Positions 9,037 to 18,966 of a stretch of DNA of 64,000 nt are shown piece after piece (within the stretch, counting starts at the first letter, position 1; the number at the start of each line of letters is the position of its first letter). The notes beneath the pieces are model-generated. The model was not told where the DNA came from. It saw nothing but the letters and a program-made list of their open reading frames with translations, and ran no database searches. Both the position numbers and the translations under genes were made by a program. Location of the stretch: contig JALUGO010000012.1 in the NCBI GenBank assembly GCA_027051905.1, positions 45,803 through 109,802 of the forward strand. The letters run 5' to 3'. This stretch comes from Desulfurobacteriaceae bacterium. Its GTDB lineage: Bacteria > Aquificota > Aquificia > Desulfurobacteriales > Desulfurobacteriaceae.

Positions 9037-9058
9037 GGGGGGCTTGAAGCCCTCCTTT
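9037..9058 (+). terminator. Hairpin after acn
   Basis: GGGGGGCT and AGCCCTCC form an 8-bp stem (one G-U pair) with a 3-base loop, followed by TTT. Probably a weak terminator separating acn from icd. Confidence 0.5.
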
Positions 9059-9090
9059 CCACTTGAAATCAAATCCGGAGGAGGATAGAT

Positions 9091-11298
9091 ATGGCTAAAA
9101 AGCCAACTATTGTCTGGACAAAGACAGATGAAGCACCGCTTCTTGCAACCTACTCACTTCTTCCAATCATCAGGCAATTCGTAAAGCATGCAGACGTAAA
9201 CGTTGACCTGAAAGACATCTCTCTTGCAGGAAGGGTTTTAGCCCAGTTCGGCTACGCTCCAGACGACCTTGCATACCTTGGGGAACTGGTCTGGAAGCCT
9301 GAGGCAAACATCGTTAAGCTCCCGAACATCTCAGCTTCAGTTCCTCAGCTTATTGAGTGTATCAAGGAACTTCAGTCACAAGGATATGACCTCCCGGACT
9401 ACCCTGAAAACCCCCAAACAGAAGAGGAAAAAGAAATAAAGGCAAAATACGACAGGTGTGTCGGTAGCGTTGTTAACCCTGTCCTCAGGCAGGGTAACTC
9501 AGACAGGCGCATCGCTCCACCGGTTAAGAACTACGCCAAGAAACATCCCCACAGGATGAAGGAAGTCTCCCCAAAGTCCGAGTCCTACGTTGCCCACATG
9601 AAGAGCGGGGACTTCTACGAAAACGAGAAGTCCGTAACTCTCAAGAAGGACACAAAGATAAGGTACGAGTTCGTTGACGAGAACGGCAACGTCCAGGTTC
9701 TCAAAGAGTTTGAAATGGGAATGGGGGACGTTGTTGACGGAACCTTTATGAGCAGGAAGAAACTTAAGGAGTTCTTTGAGGAGGTAATAAACGACGCAAA
9801 GGCCAAAGACATCCTCTTCTCCCTCCACGTTAAGGCTACGATGATGAAGGTCTCAGACCCTGCAATCTTTGGTGATGCCATCAGGGTTTACTACAAAAAG
9901 CTCTTTGAAAAGCACGGAAAAGAGCTCGAGGAGATAGGGTTTGACCCCAACAAGGGACTGATTGACCTTGAGAACAAGCTCTCAAAGCTTCCACCTGAAA
10001 AGCAGGAAGAGATTAAGAAAACCCTTGAAGAGATTTACAAAGAGCAGCCAAGGCTCTACATGGTTGACTCAGACAGAGGTATTACAAACCTCCACAGACC
10101 AAACGACGTAATCATCGACGCTTCTATCCCTGCAGTTATTAAAAACGGCCTCCAGGGATGGGGTCCAAGCGGGGAGACAGACGACTGCGTGATTACAGTT
10201 CCAGATAGGTGTTACGCAACAATGTATTCTGAGATCGTAGAAGACATTAAAGTTCGCGGCCAGTTTGACCCAACAAAGGTAGGAACTGTTCAGAACATCG
10301 GCCTAATGGCAATGAAGGCCGAAGAATACGGTTCCCACGACAAGACCTGGTTCGCTCCAAGTAAAGGCAAGTTCAGGATTGTTGATGAAGATGGAAACGT
10401 CCTGATGGAACACGAGGTAGAGGAAGGAGACATCTACAGAAGCTGCCATACTAAAGACATTGCAATCAGAGACTGGGTTAAACTCGCCGTTAACAGAGCT
10501 AAAGAGACAGGTTATCCAATCGTCTTCTGGTTAGACTCCTTAAGGGCCCACGACAGGGAGCTCATTGAGAAGGTAAAAGAGGAGCTCCAGAAATATGACC
10601 TTGAGGGCGTTGAGTGGTATATCAAGCCTCCAAGGGAGGCAATGAAGTTTACCCTTGAAAGGTTCAGAAAGGGACTCGACACAATTTCTGTTACAGGAAA
10701 CGTTCTTAGGGACTATCTGACAGACCTCTTCCCGATCATTGAAGTTGGAACATCTGCAAGGGCTCTTTCAATCGTTCCGCTCATCGCAGGCGGTGGGCTC
10801 TTTGAGACAGGTGCCGGTGGCTCAGCTCCTAAACACGTTCAGCAGTTCGTTAAGGAAGGCCACTTAAGGTGGGATTCCCTTGGCGAATACCTTGCCTTTG
10901 TTGAGGCTCTGAAGCTTGCCTACAAACAGGCTGGAAGCGAAAACAAGAAGATACTCGTAATGGCAGAAACCCTCTCTAAAGCAGTTGAGAGATACCTTGA
11001 TGAAGATAAGACTCCAAAGAGGAAGGTAGGACAGCTTGATACCCGCGGAAGCCACTACTGGGTTGCAAGGTTCTGGGCTGAGGAGCTTGCAGCTCAGACT
11101 GAAGACCCAGAGCTTGCCAAAGTATTTGAACCGGTTGCAGCAAAGCTCGTTGAGAATGAGGAGAAGATACTCTCTGAAATTGCAACAACCGAGGGTTCTC
11201 CAAAGGACATCGGCGGCTACTACCACCCAGACGACGAAAAGGCTACAGCTGCAATGAGACCTTCAAAAACCCTTAACGAGATAATTGACTCACTGTAA
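9091..11298 (+). CDS. icd: Isocitrate dehydrogenase, monomeric NADP-dependent type
   Basis: Interconverts isocitrate and 2-oxoglutarate with NADP(H); in a reductive TCA cycle it would carboxylate 2-oxoglutarate. 735 residues, the size of the monomeric IDH-II family (about 740) and unlike the 400-residue dimeric enzyme. Seen: characteristic N-terminus with [59 protein letters not shown] and [19 protein letters not shown], all typical of the monomeric family. Ribosome site GGAGGAG. It lies between acn and aclB, each separated by a hairpin. Its product 2-oxoglutarate feeds the glutamate synthase operon at 17-22 kb. Confidence 0.96.
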   Translation: MAKKPTIVWTKTDEAPLLATYSLLPIIRQFVKHADVNVDLKDISLAGRVLAQFGYAPDDLAYLGELVWKPEANIVKLPNISASVPQLIECIKELQSQGYDLPDYPENPQTEEEKEIKAKYDRCVGSVVNPVLRQGNSDRRIAPPVKNYAKKHPHRMKEVSPKSESYVAHMKSGDFYENEKSVTLKKDTKIRYEFVDENGNVQVLKEFEMGMGDVVDGTFMSRKKLKEFFEEVINDAKAKDILFSLHVKATMMKVSDPAIFGDAIRVYYKKLFEKHGKELEEIGFDPNKGLIDLENKLSKLPPEKQEEIKKTLEEIYKEQPRLYMVDSDRGITNLHRPNDVIIDASIPAVIKNGLQGWGPSGETDDCVITVPDRCYATMYSEIVEDIKVRGQFDPTKVGTVQNIGLMAMKAEEYGSHDKTWFAPSKGKFRIVDEDGNVLMEHEVEEGDIYRSCHTKDIAIRDWVKLAVNRAKETGYPIVFWLDSLRAHDRELIEKVKEELQKYDLEGVEWYIKPPREAMKFTLERFRKGLDTISVTGNVLRDYLTDLFPIIEVGTSARALSIVPLIAGGGLFETGAGGSAPKHVQQFVKEGHLRWDSLGEYLAFVEALKLAYKQAGSENKKILVMAETLSKAVERYLDEDKTPKRKVGQLDTRGSHYWVARFWAEELAAQTEDPELAKVFEPVAAKLVENEEKILSEIATTEGSPKDIGGYYHPDDEKATAAMRPSKTLNEIIDSL

Positions 11299-11326
11299 AC
11301 AACTTGTAAAAAAGTTGTTAAAATTA

Positions 11327-11350
11327 GGGGGGCGAAATGCCCCCCTTTTT
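11327..11350 (+). terminator. Rho-independent terminator after icd
   Basis: GGGGGGC and GCCCCCC form a 7-bp GC stem with a short GAAAT loop, followed immediately by TTTTT. Best terminator in the window; aclB begins only 29 bases later, so aclBA should have its own promoter or depend on read-through. Confidence 0.75.
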
Positions 11351-11378
11351 CATATGTAAACAACTTAGGAGGAGATAG

Positions 11379-12680
11379 ATGGCACAGAGAGGTATCAGAG
11401 AGTACGACGGCAAGAGGATTCTTGCCCAGCACTGGGACGAATACTTTGCTCCGGAGTTTGAGTACGACTTTAAGTCTGTCCTCGTAACTCCGGAAACAGA
11501 CCTTGACAAACTCCCTGAGCAGTACCCCTGGCTCAAAGAGATGCCTTTAGTTGCAAAACCGGACATGCTCTTCGGTAAGAGGGGGAAGTTAGGGCTTATC
11601 CTCTTTAAGAAGGAAAAACCCTGCGACGTTGACTACAAAACGGCAAAGCAGTGGATTAAGGAAAAGATGCAGGAAGAGGTTGAGATTAAAGGAAAGAAGG
11701 GTAAGCTCACCCACTTTCTCATTGAGCCCTGCGTTCCCCACGCTCCCGAAGACGAATACTACGTTGCAATGACCCTTGGATACGACGGAGACCACATTTA
11801 CATGTCTGCCTTTGGTGGAATTGACGTTGAGGAGAACTGGGACAAGGTAAAAGAGGTTGTAATTCCACCCCTTGCAACAGAGGAAGAGATTGACAAACTG
11901 ATTGAGAAGAACGTCCCACCTGAAATTAAGGATAAAGAGAAGTACGCAGACTTCGTTAAGCGCCTCTACAGGTTCTTCAGGGATATGCACTTCGCTTACC
12001 TTGAGATTAACCCACTCGTTATGGTTGGGAACAAGGTCTACCCACTTGACTTTGTTGGAAGGGTTGATGACACAGCCCAGTTCTTAGTTGGAAGGAAGTG
12101 GGGTGAACTGGAATTCCCTGCAGGGTTTGGAGGGGAGCTCTCCCCCGAAGAGAAATACATCAAGGAGATGGACGAAAAGTCTGGAGCCTCTCTCAAGCTC
12201 ACAATTCTTAATCCGGAAGGTAGGATCTGGACGTTAGTTGCAGGTGGTGGAGCTTCCGTAGTTTATGCCGACACAGTTGCAGACCTTGGCTACGTTAAAG
12301 AGCTTGCAAACTACGGTGAATACTCCGGTAACCCGTCAAGGGCGGAAACGAGGGAATATGTCAAGACAGTTCTTGACCTCATGACACGCCACAAAGATCC
12401 ACAGGGAAGGCCTAAGATCCTCATAATCGGAGGAGCTATCGCAAACTTTACAGATGTTGCAAAGACCTTTGACGGAATCATTGACGCCCTTAAAGAGTAC
12501 GCAGACAAGCTCAAAGAGGTTGGCGTTAAAATCTACGTCCGCCGCGGAGGACCCAACTACGAAATCGGTCTTGCAAAGATTAAGAAGGCCGCTGAAGAAC
12601 TCGGACTGCCAATAGAGGTTTACGGACCTGAAACCCACATCACAGCAATTGTTGACAAAGCTCTCAAGGAGAATCCATAA
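11379..12680 (+). CDS. aclB: ATP-citrate lyase, small (ATP-grasp) subunit
   Basis: Small subunit of ATP-citrate lyase, which cleaves citrate with CoA and ATP to acetyl-CoA and oxaloacetate, the diagnostic step of the reductive TCA cycle. 433 residues. Seen: an ATP-grasp half (LAQHWDEYFAPEF, VAKPDMLFGKRGKLGL, FAYLEINPLVM) and a C-terminal citrate-binding/CoA-ligase half with VAGGGASVVYADTV and KILIIGGAIANFTDVAKTF. Ribosome site TTAGGAGGAG. Followed 11 bases later by aclA, so the two are cotranscribed. Confidence 0.96.
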   Translation: MAQRGIREYDGKRILAQHWDEYFAPEFEYDFKSVLVTPETDLDKLPEQYPWLKEMPLVAKPDMLFGKRGKLGLILFKKEKPCDVDYKTAKQWIKEKMQEEVEIKGKKGKLTHFLIEPCVPHAPEDEYYVAMTLGYDGDHIYMSAFGGIDVEENWDKVKEVVIPPLATEEEIDKLIEKNVPPEIKDKEKYADFVKRLYRFFRDMHFAYLEINPLVMVGNKVYPLDFVGRVDDTAQFLVGRKWGELEFPAGFGGELSPEEKYIKEMDEKSGASLKLTILNPEGRIWTLVAGGGASVVYADTVADLGYVKELANYGEYSGNPSRAETREYVKTVLDLMTRHKDPQGRPKILIIGGAIANFTDVAKTFDGIIDALKEYADKLKEVGVKIYVRRGGPNYEIGLAKIKKAAEELGLPIEVYGPETHITAIVDKALKENP

Positions 12681-12691
12681 GGAGGGGAAAT

Positions 12692-14542
12692 ATGGGAAGG
12701 CCTGATTACATACTCTTTGATAGGAACACAAAGGCTATTTTCTGGAACCTTAACAGAAACGCCATTCAGAGAATGCTTGACTACGACTACTTAGTCGGTC
12801 GTTCTCCTTCAATCGTTGCAATCGTTGCTCCAACACAGAGCAGGAAGTTTGAGAAGTTCTTCTACGGCACAGAAGAGATAATGATTCCAATCTACAGGTC
12901 AACAACAGAGGCTGCCGAAGCCCACCCAGACGCAGACGTTCTTGTAAACTTCGCCTCTTTCAGAACTGCTTACGATGTTACGAGGGAAGCCCTCAACATT
13001 CCTACAATCAGAACAATTGCAATTACAGCCGAGGGTATTCCTGAAAGGCTTGCTCGTGATATGGCTGCAAGGGCAAAGGCAGAGGGCAAGTGGATAATTG
13101 GTCCTGCGACTGTTGGAGGAATTGCAGCCGGAGCCTTCAGGATTGGAAACGCTGGCGGAACACTTGAGAACATCGTCAAGTCTAAACTTCACAGACCCGG
13201 TTCCTGCGGACTTGTTACAAGGTCTGGAGGGCTGTTCAACGAACTCTCAAACATCATCGCAAGGAACGCAGACGGTATCGTTGAAGGAATCGCAATCGGT
13301 GGAGACAGGTTCCCCGGCTCAGACTTCTTAGACCACTTGATGAGGTTCCAGAAGAACCCGGCTGTTAAGTACATGATTATGTTAGGTGAAGTTGGTGGAG
13401 AGCTTGAATACAGAGTTGCTGAGGCGATAAAGAAGGGAGACATAACAAAGCCCGTTATTGCCTGGTGTATCGGAACGATTGCCAAGCACTTTGGCGGAGA
13501 GGTTCAGTTCGGCCACGCAGGTGCTAAGGCTGGAGCTGACAGGGAAACGGCTGACGCCAAAAACAGAGCTCTTAAAGAGGCCGGAGCCATCGTTCCAGAC
13601 TCCTTTAACGACTTCCCTGAGGTTATCAGGTCTGTTTACGAGGAGCTTAAGGCAAAAGGAGAGATTGGGGAGATTGAAGAGCCTGAAGTTCCACCAATTC
13701 CTGAAGACTACGACAAGGCCAGGAAGGCCGGAAAGGTCAGAAGGCCAACCCACTTCATCTGCACAATTTCAGACGATAGGGGAGAAGAAGCTACTTACTG
13801 CGGTGTTCCTATCTCTGAAGTTGTTGAGAAGGGCTACTCAATCGGAGACGTTATCGGACTCCTCTGGTTCAAGAGGAAGTTTCCAAAGTGGGCTTCTGAG
13901 TTTATTGACATGGTTCTCAAAATCGTTGCAGACCACGGCCCTGCAGTTTCCGGTGCACACAACGCTAAAGTTACGGCAAGGGCTGGAAAAGACCTCATCT
14001 CATCACTTGTTACAGGTCTTCTGACAATCGGCCCAAGGTTTGGCGGAGCTATTGACGGAGCTGCTAAGTACTTCAAGATGGCAAAAGAGAAGGGAATGGA
14101 CCCTTACGAGTTTGTTGACTACATGAAGAAGGTTGAGAAGAAGCCAATCCCTGGAATTGGACACAGGATTAAGTCAACGAAGAACCCCGATAAGAGGGTG
14201 GAGCTCCTCAAAAACTTTGCCAAGGAGAACTTCCCATCTACGGAGCTCCTCAACTACGCACTGGAAGTTGAGAAAGTCACAACTGCTAAGAAGGAGAACC
14301 TCATCCTCAACGTTGACGGAACAATCGGAGTTCTCCTTGTTGATATGTTCAGGAGCTTAGGATTCTCAGAAAATGAAATCGATGAACTCATTGAGGCTGG
14401 AGCCTTCAACGCATTCTTCGTTTTAGGCCGCTCAATCGGATTTATCGGCCACATCTTAGACGAGAAGCGTCTTGCTATGCCTCTTTACAGGCATCCGTGG
14501 GACGATATTCTCTACGACGTTAAACGTCCAGAGGAAGCTTAG
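12692..14542 (+). CDS. aclA: ATP-citrate lyase, large subunit (CoA ligase plus citryl-CoA lyase)
   Basis: Large subunit partner of AclB. 616 residues, close to the green-sulfur-bacterial subunit (about 610). Seen: an N-terminal succinyl-CoA-synthetase-alpha-like part with FGHAGAKAGADRETADAKN holding the histidine that is phosphorylated in the family, and a C-terminal citrate-synthase-like lyase part with GPAVSGAHNAKVTARAGKD, IGPRFGGAIDGAAKYF and IPGIGHRIKSTKNPD. Ribosome site GGAGGGG. It ends at a shared hairpin facing the convergent GGDEF-EAL gene. With aclB this marks the host as an rTCA autotroph. Confidence 0.96.
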   Translation: MGRPDYILFDRNTKAIFWNLNRNAIQRMLDYDYLVGRSPSIVAIVAPTQSRKFEKFFYGTEEIMIPIYRSTTEAAEAHPDADVLVNFASFRTAYDVTREALNIPTIRTIAITAEGIPERLARDMAARAKAEGKWIIGPATVGGIAAGAFRIGNAGGTLENIVKSKLHRPGSCGLVTRSGGLFNELSNIIARNADGIVEGIAIGGDRFPGSDFLDHLMRFQKNPAVKYMIMLGEVGGELEYRVAEAIKKGDITKPVIAWCIGTIAKHFGGEVQFGHAGAKAGADRETADAKNRALKEAGAIVPDSFNDFPEVIRSVYEELKAKGEIGEIEEPEVPPIPEDYDKARKAGKVRRPTHFICTISDDRGEEATYCGVPISEVVEKGYSIGDVIGLLWFKRKFPKWASEFIDMVLKIVADHGPAVSGAHNAKVTARAGKDLISSLVTGLLTIGPRFGGAIDGAAKYFKMAKEKGMDPYEFVDYMKKVEKKPIPGIGHRIKSTKNPDKRVELLKNFAKENFPSTELLNYALEVEKVTTAKKENLILNVDGTIGVLLVDMFRSLGFSENEIDELIEAGAFNAFFVLGRSIGFIGHILDEKRLAMPLYRHPWDDILYDVKRPEEA

Positions 14543-14546
14543 TTTC

Positions 14547-14565
14547 AGGGGGCTTTGCCCCCTTT
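14547..14565. terminator. Terminator hairpin between aclA and the convergent c-di-GMP gene
   Basis: GGGGGC, loop TTT, GCCCCC followed by TTT on the plus strand; AAAGG context on the other side gives partial bidirectionality. Confidence 0.65.
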
Positions 14566-14567
14566 AA

Positions 14568-15785
14568 CTATAAACTAATTTTTACTTTTCTAGGTTCTGG
14601 TTCCGGTTTACCTATGAAGTATCCCTGCCCTAGCGAAACCCCCAATTCCCTCATCAGCCTGTAAGTTTCTTCATCTTCGATAAATTCAGCCAGCGTTCTT
14701 AACTTGAAGGCCTTAGCTACGTCAACAATGGCTTTAACAATTACAAGATCTTCTGTATTGAACTTGGCCCCTCTAACAAAAGCTCCATCTATCTTAAGAA
14801 CATCTGCTGGAAATTTTTTCAAATACATAAAATTTGAATATCCAGCTCCAAAATCATCAACAGCTATTCCTGCATTTAATTCCTTGAAAAGAGTGAAAAT
14901 ACTAACCGCTGCTCCTTCCTCCATAAGCTTCTGTGATTCTGTTATTTCAAAAATAACATTACTAAGGTCAAGAGAGTATTTCTTCGCAATTTGAAATATC
15001 GAATTAAGCTCTCTAAAGAAATATTTCATGGAGAGATTGAAAAATAGCTTATAATTACCAAAAAACTCGATTGTATTTAGAAAAAGCAACTTATCTATCT
15101 CCGGTGTAAGAGCAAGGGTATCTGCAACTAAAAAAACGTAGTCTCCTCTTAAAATCTCATCACCATAAAAGATCCTGGACAGAACCTCGTAACCATAAAT
15201 TTCTCCCGTCCTCAAAGAAACGATAGGTTGAAAATATGGCACAATCTTTCGAGTTCTAATTGCTTCAATAAGTTTATGTCTTGTTTCTTTAAATTTCTCA
15301 ATGTCATAAGATTTCGACCTATCATAAAAAACTATTGTATTTTTACCAGATTCCTTGGCTGAAAATAGTGCACTTTCTGCCTGAGAAAAAAGAGATTCTA
15401 CTGAAGAAATACCACTACTTACCCCTGCACTTGTCGTAAGACGAATAAATTCCGATTTGAGTTTAAACTCAACAAGATGAAGATGTTTGTAAAAAACCTC
15501 TTCAACCCTAACTAAAGGAATGCTTTCTTTAATTAAAGCACCAAAACAGTTAGCTCCAATCCTTGCAAAAAAGACATTTGAAAAATACTTATCCAGAACT
15601 CTCTTGAAGTAATAACCTGCAGCTTTTAAAACAGAATCAGCTATCCTATAACCATAGGTAAAATTAACATATCTAAAATCATCAATATCAATCAAAAGAA
15701 GAATTAAAGGAGTCCCTTCTTCGACTGAGGAAAGTTCCTTCAAGAAAGCCTTCCTTGAAGGTAGACCAGTTACATCATCTACCAT
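14568..15785 (-). CDS. GGDEF-EAL protein with degenerate GGDEF; probable c-di-GMP phosphodiesterase
   Basis: 405 residues, cytoplasmic, no membrane helix or PAS domain. N-terminal GGDEF-fold domain (about 1-150): [17 protein letters not shown] is conserved, but the active loop reads GANCF instead of GG(D/E)EF, so cyclase activity is unlikely. C-terminal EAL domain (about 165-405): GYEVLSR replaces EALLR, with [22 protein letters not shown] and an altered AEFIED where AEGVE is usual; most metal and general-base positions remain, so hydrolysis of c-di-GMP is plausible. The start overlaps the stop of trpB by 7 bases, so it is the last gene of the glutamate synthase-trpB unit. Confidence 0.88.
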   Translation of the reverse strand: MVDDVTGLPSRKAFLKELSSVEEGTPLILLLIDIDDFRYVNFTYGYRIADSVLKAAGYYFKRVLDKYFSNVFFARIGANCFGALIKESIPLVRVEEVFYKHLHLVEFKLKSEFIRLTTSAGVSSGISSVESLFSQAESALFSAKESGKNTIVFYDRSKSYDIEKFKETRHKLIEAIRTRKIVPYFQPIVSLRTGEIYGYEVLSRIFYGDEILRGDYVFLVADTLALTPEIDKLLFLNTIEFFGNYKLFFNLSMKYFFRELNSIFQIAKKYSLDLSNVIFEITESQKLMEEGAAVSIFTLFKELNAGIAVDDFGAGYSNFMYLKKFPADVLKIDGAFVRGAKFNTEDLVIVKAIVDVAKAFKLRTLAEFIEDEETYRLMRELGVSLGQGYFIGKPEPEPRKVKISL

Positions 15786-16987
15786 AAACGAAGATCCTTC
15801 CTCTCTTCTAGAATCTCTTTAACTTGAGAAACATCTTTGTCTCCTCTACCTGAAAGGTTAACAATTATTAACTTTTCTTTCAAGCTTTCCTTATTCTTTA
15901 TTACCCAAGCAACTGCATGAGAGCTTTCTAGCGCAGGAATTATCCCCTCTGTTCTTGAGAGAATCTGAAAGGCCCCAAGAGCTTCATCGTCGGTTACCGC
16001 ATCGTATTTAGCTCTACCTATCTCTTTCAGGAGGGAGTGTTCAGGGCCAACTCCTGGATAGTCTAAACCGGCAGAAACCGAATGCGTAGGAGTAACCTGG
16101 CCATCCTCGTTCTGGAGAAGGTAGGATTTAGCACCGTGGAACACTCCCACACTTCCCTTACACAAAGTTGCTGCGTGTTTGTCTGTATCTAAACCGTAAC
16201 CACCGGCCTCAACTCCAACAAGCTCAACATCCTCGTCTTCAACAAAAGGGTAGAAGATTCCCATTGCGTTGCTTCCGCCACCCACGCAGGCAACAATAAG
16301 GTCTGGATAGCGCCCTTCTGCTTCTAAAATCTGGCGTTTTGTCTCCTCACCTATAACAGACTGGAAATCCCTGACAATCATCGGATACGGGTGAGGACCA
16401 ACAACTGAACCTATTATATAGTGGGTAGTTCTAACGTTTGTAACCCAGTCCCTTATGGCCTCGTTAACGGCATCTTTGAGGGTTCTGCTTCCGCTCTTTA
16501 CAACCTCTACACGGGCGCCGAGGAGCTCCATCCTGAAAACATTTAAAGCCTGCCTCCGAACGTCCTCTTCACCCATGTAGACAACGCATTCCAGACCTAA
16601 AAATGCACAGGCCGTAGCCGTTGCAACGCCGTGCTGACCGGCACCCGTCTCTGCAATTATCCTCTTCTTTCCCATCCTCTTTGCAAGGAGCGCCTGACCT
16701 AAGGCGTTGTTAATTTTGTGGGCTCCCGTGTGGTTCAGGTCTTCCCTCTTTAAGTAGACCTTAATGCCGTTTCCAAGGTATTCAGAGAACCTTTCGGCAA
16801 ACTGGAGAGGAGTTGGACGGCCAACGTAGTTTTTGAGGAGCTCCTCAAACTCCTTTTTAAACTCCGGGTCATCCTTTATCTTAAGGTAACTCTCCTCAAG
16901 CTCAGAGAGAGCCGCCATCAAAGTCTCAGGAACATACTTCCCGCCAAACTCTCCGTATTTTCCTCTGCTATCAGGGTAGCTATACAA
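15779..16987 (-). CDS. trpB: Tryptophan synthase beta subunit
   Basis: PLP enzyme joining indole and serine to form tryptophan. 402 residues, TrpB1 type. Seen: [12 protein letters not shown] near the N-terminus, [13 protein letters not shown] with PLP-lysine K91, [16 protein letters not shown] phosphate-binding loop and [14 protein letters not shown]. Start is TTG with CTGGAGG upstream. No trpA or other trp gene is adjacent; it sits downstream of the glutamate synthase genes, 45 bases after them, and overlaps the GGDEF-EAL gene. Confidence 0.96.
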   Translation of the reverse strand: MYSYPDSRGKYGEFGGKYVPETLMAALSELEESYLKIKDDPEFKKEFEELLKNYVGRPTPLQFAERFSEYLGNGIKVYLKREDLNHTGAHKINNALGQALLAKRMGKKRIIAETGAGQHGVATATACAFLGLECVVYMGEEDVRRQALNVFRMELLGARVEVVKSGSRTLKDAVNEAIRDWVTNVRTTHYIIGSVVGPHPYPMIVRDFQSVIGEETKRQILEAEGRYPDLIVACVGGGSNAMGIFYPFVEDEDVELVGVEAGGYGLDTDKHAATLCKGSVGVFHGAKSYLLQNEDGQVTPTHSVSAGLDYPGVGPEHSLLKEIGRAKYDAVTDDEALGAFQILSRTEGIIPALESSHAVAWVIKNKESLKEKLIIVNLSGRGDKDVSQVKEILEERKDLRLW

Positions 16988-17032
16988 AGCCGGCCTCCAG
17001 GTAAATTTGTCAGCAAACAGAACAGAAGTTTA

Positions 17033-17827
17033 CTACTTGATTAAACCTGTAGCAATGCCCCACCTGTGGGCATACATTCTCCCGTAAGGCCTTGCACTGA
17101 CGGGAACGATCTTCGTAAAGGGCTCAGAGAGTATCTCATCAACTGGAATATTGAAAGCTTCGGAAAAGCCTTTTAGCTCCTCCGTAAGGAGTTTCATATC
17201 CTCTAAAGTCGGTTCAAATACCTTTACCTCTTTTCCCAAATATCTCTTTGGAACCTCACCACGAACGTAGATAACTCCGCCGTGCATTCCCGTTGCGCAG
17301 TAGTCTCCAACTATGTCTTCTCCGGGTTTTCTGTTAAGGCCTAAAAGAATAAGAATTCCGCCGGCCATGTATTCGCCGAAGAAGTTTCCGGCCTTTCCTC
17401 CAACTATAAATGTTGGAACGAGGTTCTTGTAGCCTTTCATGTGGATTCCAACCCTGTAGCCTACATCCCCCTCTACATAGACCTTTCCTCCCCTCATTCC
17501 GTAGCCGCAGACGTCACCTGCGTGGCCTCTAACAACTATCTTCCCATCTCTCATCGTGTTTCCAACGCCGTCCTGGGCGTTTCCAAAGACCTCTATCTCA
17601 GGGCCGTAGAGGAAGATTCCAAGGTCGTTCCCGGCCGTTCCGTGAACCTCTATCTTTACTTTTCCCTTAATTCCCGTTCCGATGTATCGCTGACCGTAAA
17701 CCTCTTTCAGAATAACTTTCTGAGCTCCTCTGTTTACAAGCTCCTTAACTTTTGCGTTAACTTCCCTGTAGTGGGTAGTTCCGCAGGTTATCTCATAAAC
17801 GCCGTCGCCTATCTGTTTTACTTCCAT
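17033..17827 (-). CDS. Split glutamate synthase, GXGXG (alpha-subunit C-terminal-like) subunit
   Basis: Stand-alone version of the C-terminal GXGXG beta-helix domain of glutamate synthase GltB. 264 residues. Seen: successive short turns such as GTGIKGKVKIEVHGTAG, GNTMRDGKIVVRGHAGD and GYGMRGGKVYVEGDVG, typical of the right-handed beta-helix. Start ATG preceded by AAAGGAGTAGG. It lies 11 bases after the amidotransferase gene. In the archaeal-type enzyme the domains fused in E. coli GltB are separate genes, as here. Confidence 0.92.
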   Translation of the reverse strand: MEVKQIGDGVYEITCGTTHYREVNAKVKELVNRGAQKVILKEVYGQRYIGTGIKGKVKIEVHGTAGNDLGIFLYGPEIEVFGNAQDGVGNTMRDGKIVVRGHAGDVCGYGMRGGKVYVEGDVGYRVGIHMKGYKNLVPTFIVGGKAGNFFGEYMAGGILILLGLNRKPGEDIVGDYCATGMHGGVIYVRGEVPKRYLGKEVKVFEPTLEDMKLLTEELKGFSEAFNIPVDEILSEPFTKIVPVSARPYGRMYAHRWGIATGLIK

Positions 17828-17838
17828 GGCCTACTCCT

Positions 17839-18966
17839 TTAAGCTGGGTAGCAGACGTCTTCTTCCTTACAGTGGTTTAAGAGGGCTATAACAGGCTCTC
17901 CTGCCTTTGGCATCCATACCCTATCGGGAGTTTCACATATAACCCTGATTGCAGACTCCTCACTTGCCATGTAAACAGTATCTCCCTTTTCTGCAGCGAC
18001 GAAGGGACGAAGCTTTATCCTGTCGTTAAACCCGATAACTCCGTCTTTAAAGGCAAAGAGCATTGCAAAGGGGCCGTTGAGCATTGCAGGGGCATAAACA
18101 GTTCTTATCATTTTTACCATCTCATAGATCTTCTCAAGGCCAACTTCTTTATAGTGTTCAATATCTTTCCAAAAGGGAGCAGCCATTGCCATAAAAACAG
18201 CTCTGATTGGGAGCCTGTGTTTTCTAAATAAAAGGTCAAAGAGGTAGGCTGCAACCTCTGTATCTGTAAGTAGAGTGCACCTGTAGCCGAACATCTCTAC
18301 GTAGCGCTTGTTGGTTCCGTAGGAGGTTATCTCTCCGTTGTGGACGATTGCCCAGTCTAAAAGGGTGAAGGGGTGAGCTCCTCCCCACCAGCCGGGGGTA
18401 TTTGTAGGGAAACGGGTATGGGCAAGCCAGATGTATCCCTCGTATTCCTTTATCTCAAAGAAGTCTCCAATCTCATCTGGGTGGCCAACTCCCTTAAAGG
18501 CTCCCATATTTTTACCGCTTGAGATTACGTAGGCTCCCTTAACCTTATCGTTTATCGTCATTACAGTTCTAACAACTAAATCCTCTTCAGACTCCATTGG
18601 AAGACGGGCGTCATCCCTTGGTTCAAGGAAGTAGCGGTAGAAGTAGGGCGGTTTTGTCTTTTTGTAGAGGGAAGGAACCTCTTTTGTAGGAATCATTTCA
18701 GATTTTACGATTTTGAAGGATTTACTTAGAACGGCATTGACTTCAGATTCGTAATCAAGGTCGTCAAGCATAACGTGGAAGGCATAGTATTCGGCTAAAT
18801 CGGGGTATATGCCGTAGGCGGCGTAACCGGCGCCCATGCCGTTTCCTCGCTCTTTCATTGCAGTTATTGAGTCGTATATGAATTTCCCGCTTATCTTCTT
18901 TCCGTCTCTGTTGACTATTCCGGCAAGGCCACACCCTGCCATTTCGCTGTAGCAACCGCAAGCCAT
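17839..18966 (-). CDS. Split glutamate synthase, class II glutamine amidotransferase subunit
   Basis: Hydrolyses glutamine and delivers ammonia to the FMN subunit. 375 residues from the chosen start. Seen: MACGCYSEMAG followed by CGLAGIVNRDG, so Cys12 is the probable N-terminal nucleophile after removal of an 11-residue propeptide; also WLAHTRFPTNTPG, AHPFTLLDWAIVHNGEITSYGTN and TDTEVAAYL of the Ntn-hydrolase fold. The start ATG at 18966 overlaps the TGA of the upstream oxidoreductase gene (ATGA). A longer frame exists upstream but has no family-like sequence. Confidence 0.93.
   Translation of the reverse strand: MACGCYSEMAGCGLAGIVNRDGKKISGKFIYDSITAMKERGNGMGAGYAAYGIYPDLAEYYAFHVMLDDLDYESEVNAVLSKSFKIVKSEMIPTKEVPSLYKKTKPPYFYRYFLEPRDDARLPMESEEDLVVRTVMTINDKVKGAYVISSGKNMGAFKGVGHPDEIGDFFEIKEYEGYIWLAHTRFPTNTPGWWGGAHPFTLLDWAIVHNGEITSYGTNKRYVEMFGYRCTLLTDTEVAAYLFDLLFRKHRLPIRAVFMAMAAPFWKDIEHYKEVGLEKIYEMVKMIRTVYAPAMLNGPFAMLFAFKDGVIGFNDRIKLRPFVAAEKGDTVYMASEESAIRVICETPDRVWMPKAGEPVIALLNHCKEEDVCYPA

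Noticed and set aside
13458..14024. 188-codon frame inside aclA in another frame
   Set aside because: Shadow of the ATP-citrate lyase gene, low complexity and no start signal.
16988..17032. Tryptophan attenuator or leader before trpB
   Set aside because: Only 45 bases without Trp codons or alternating stems.
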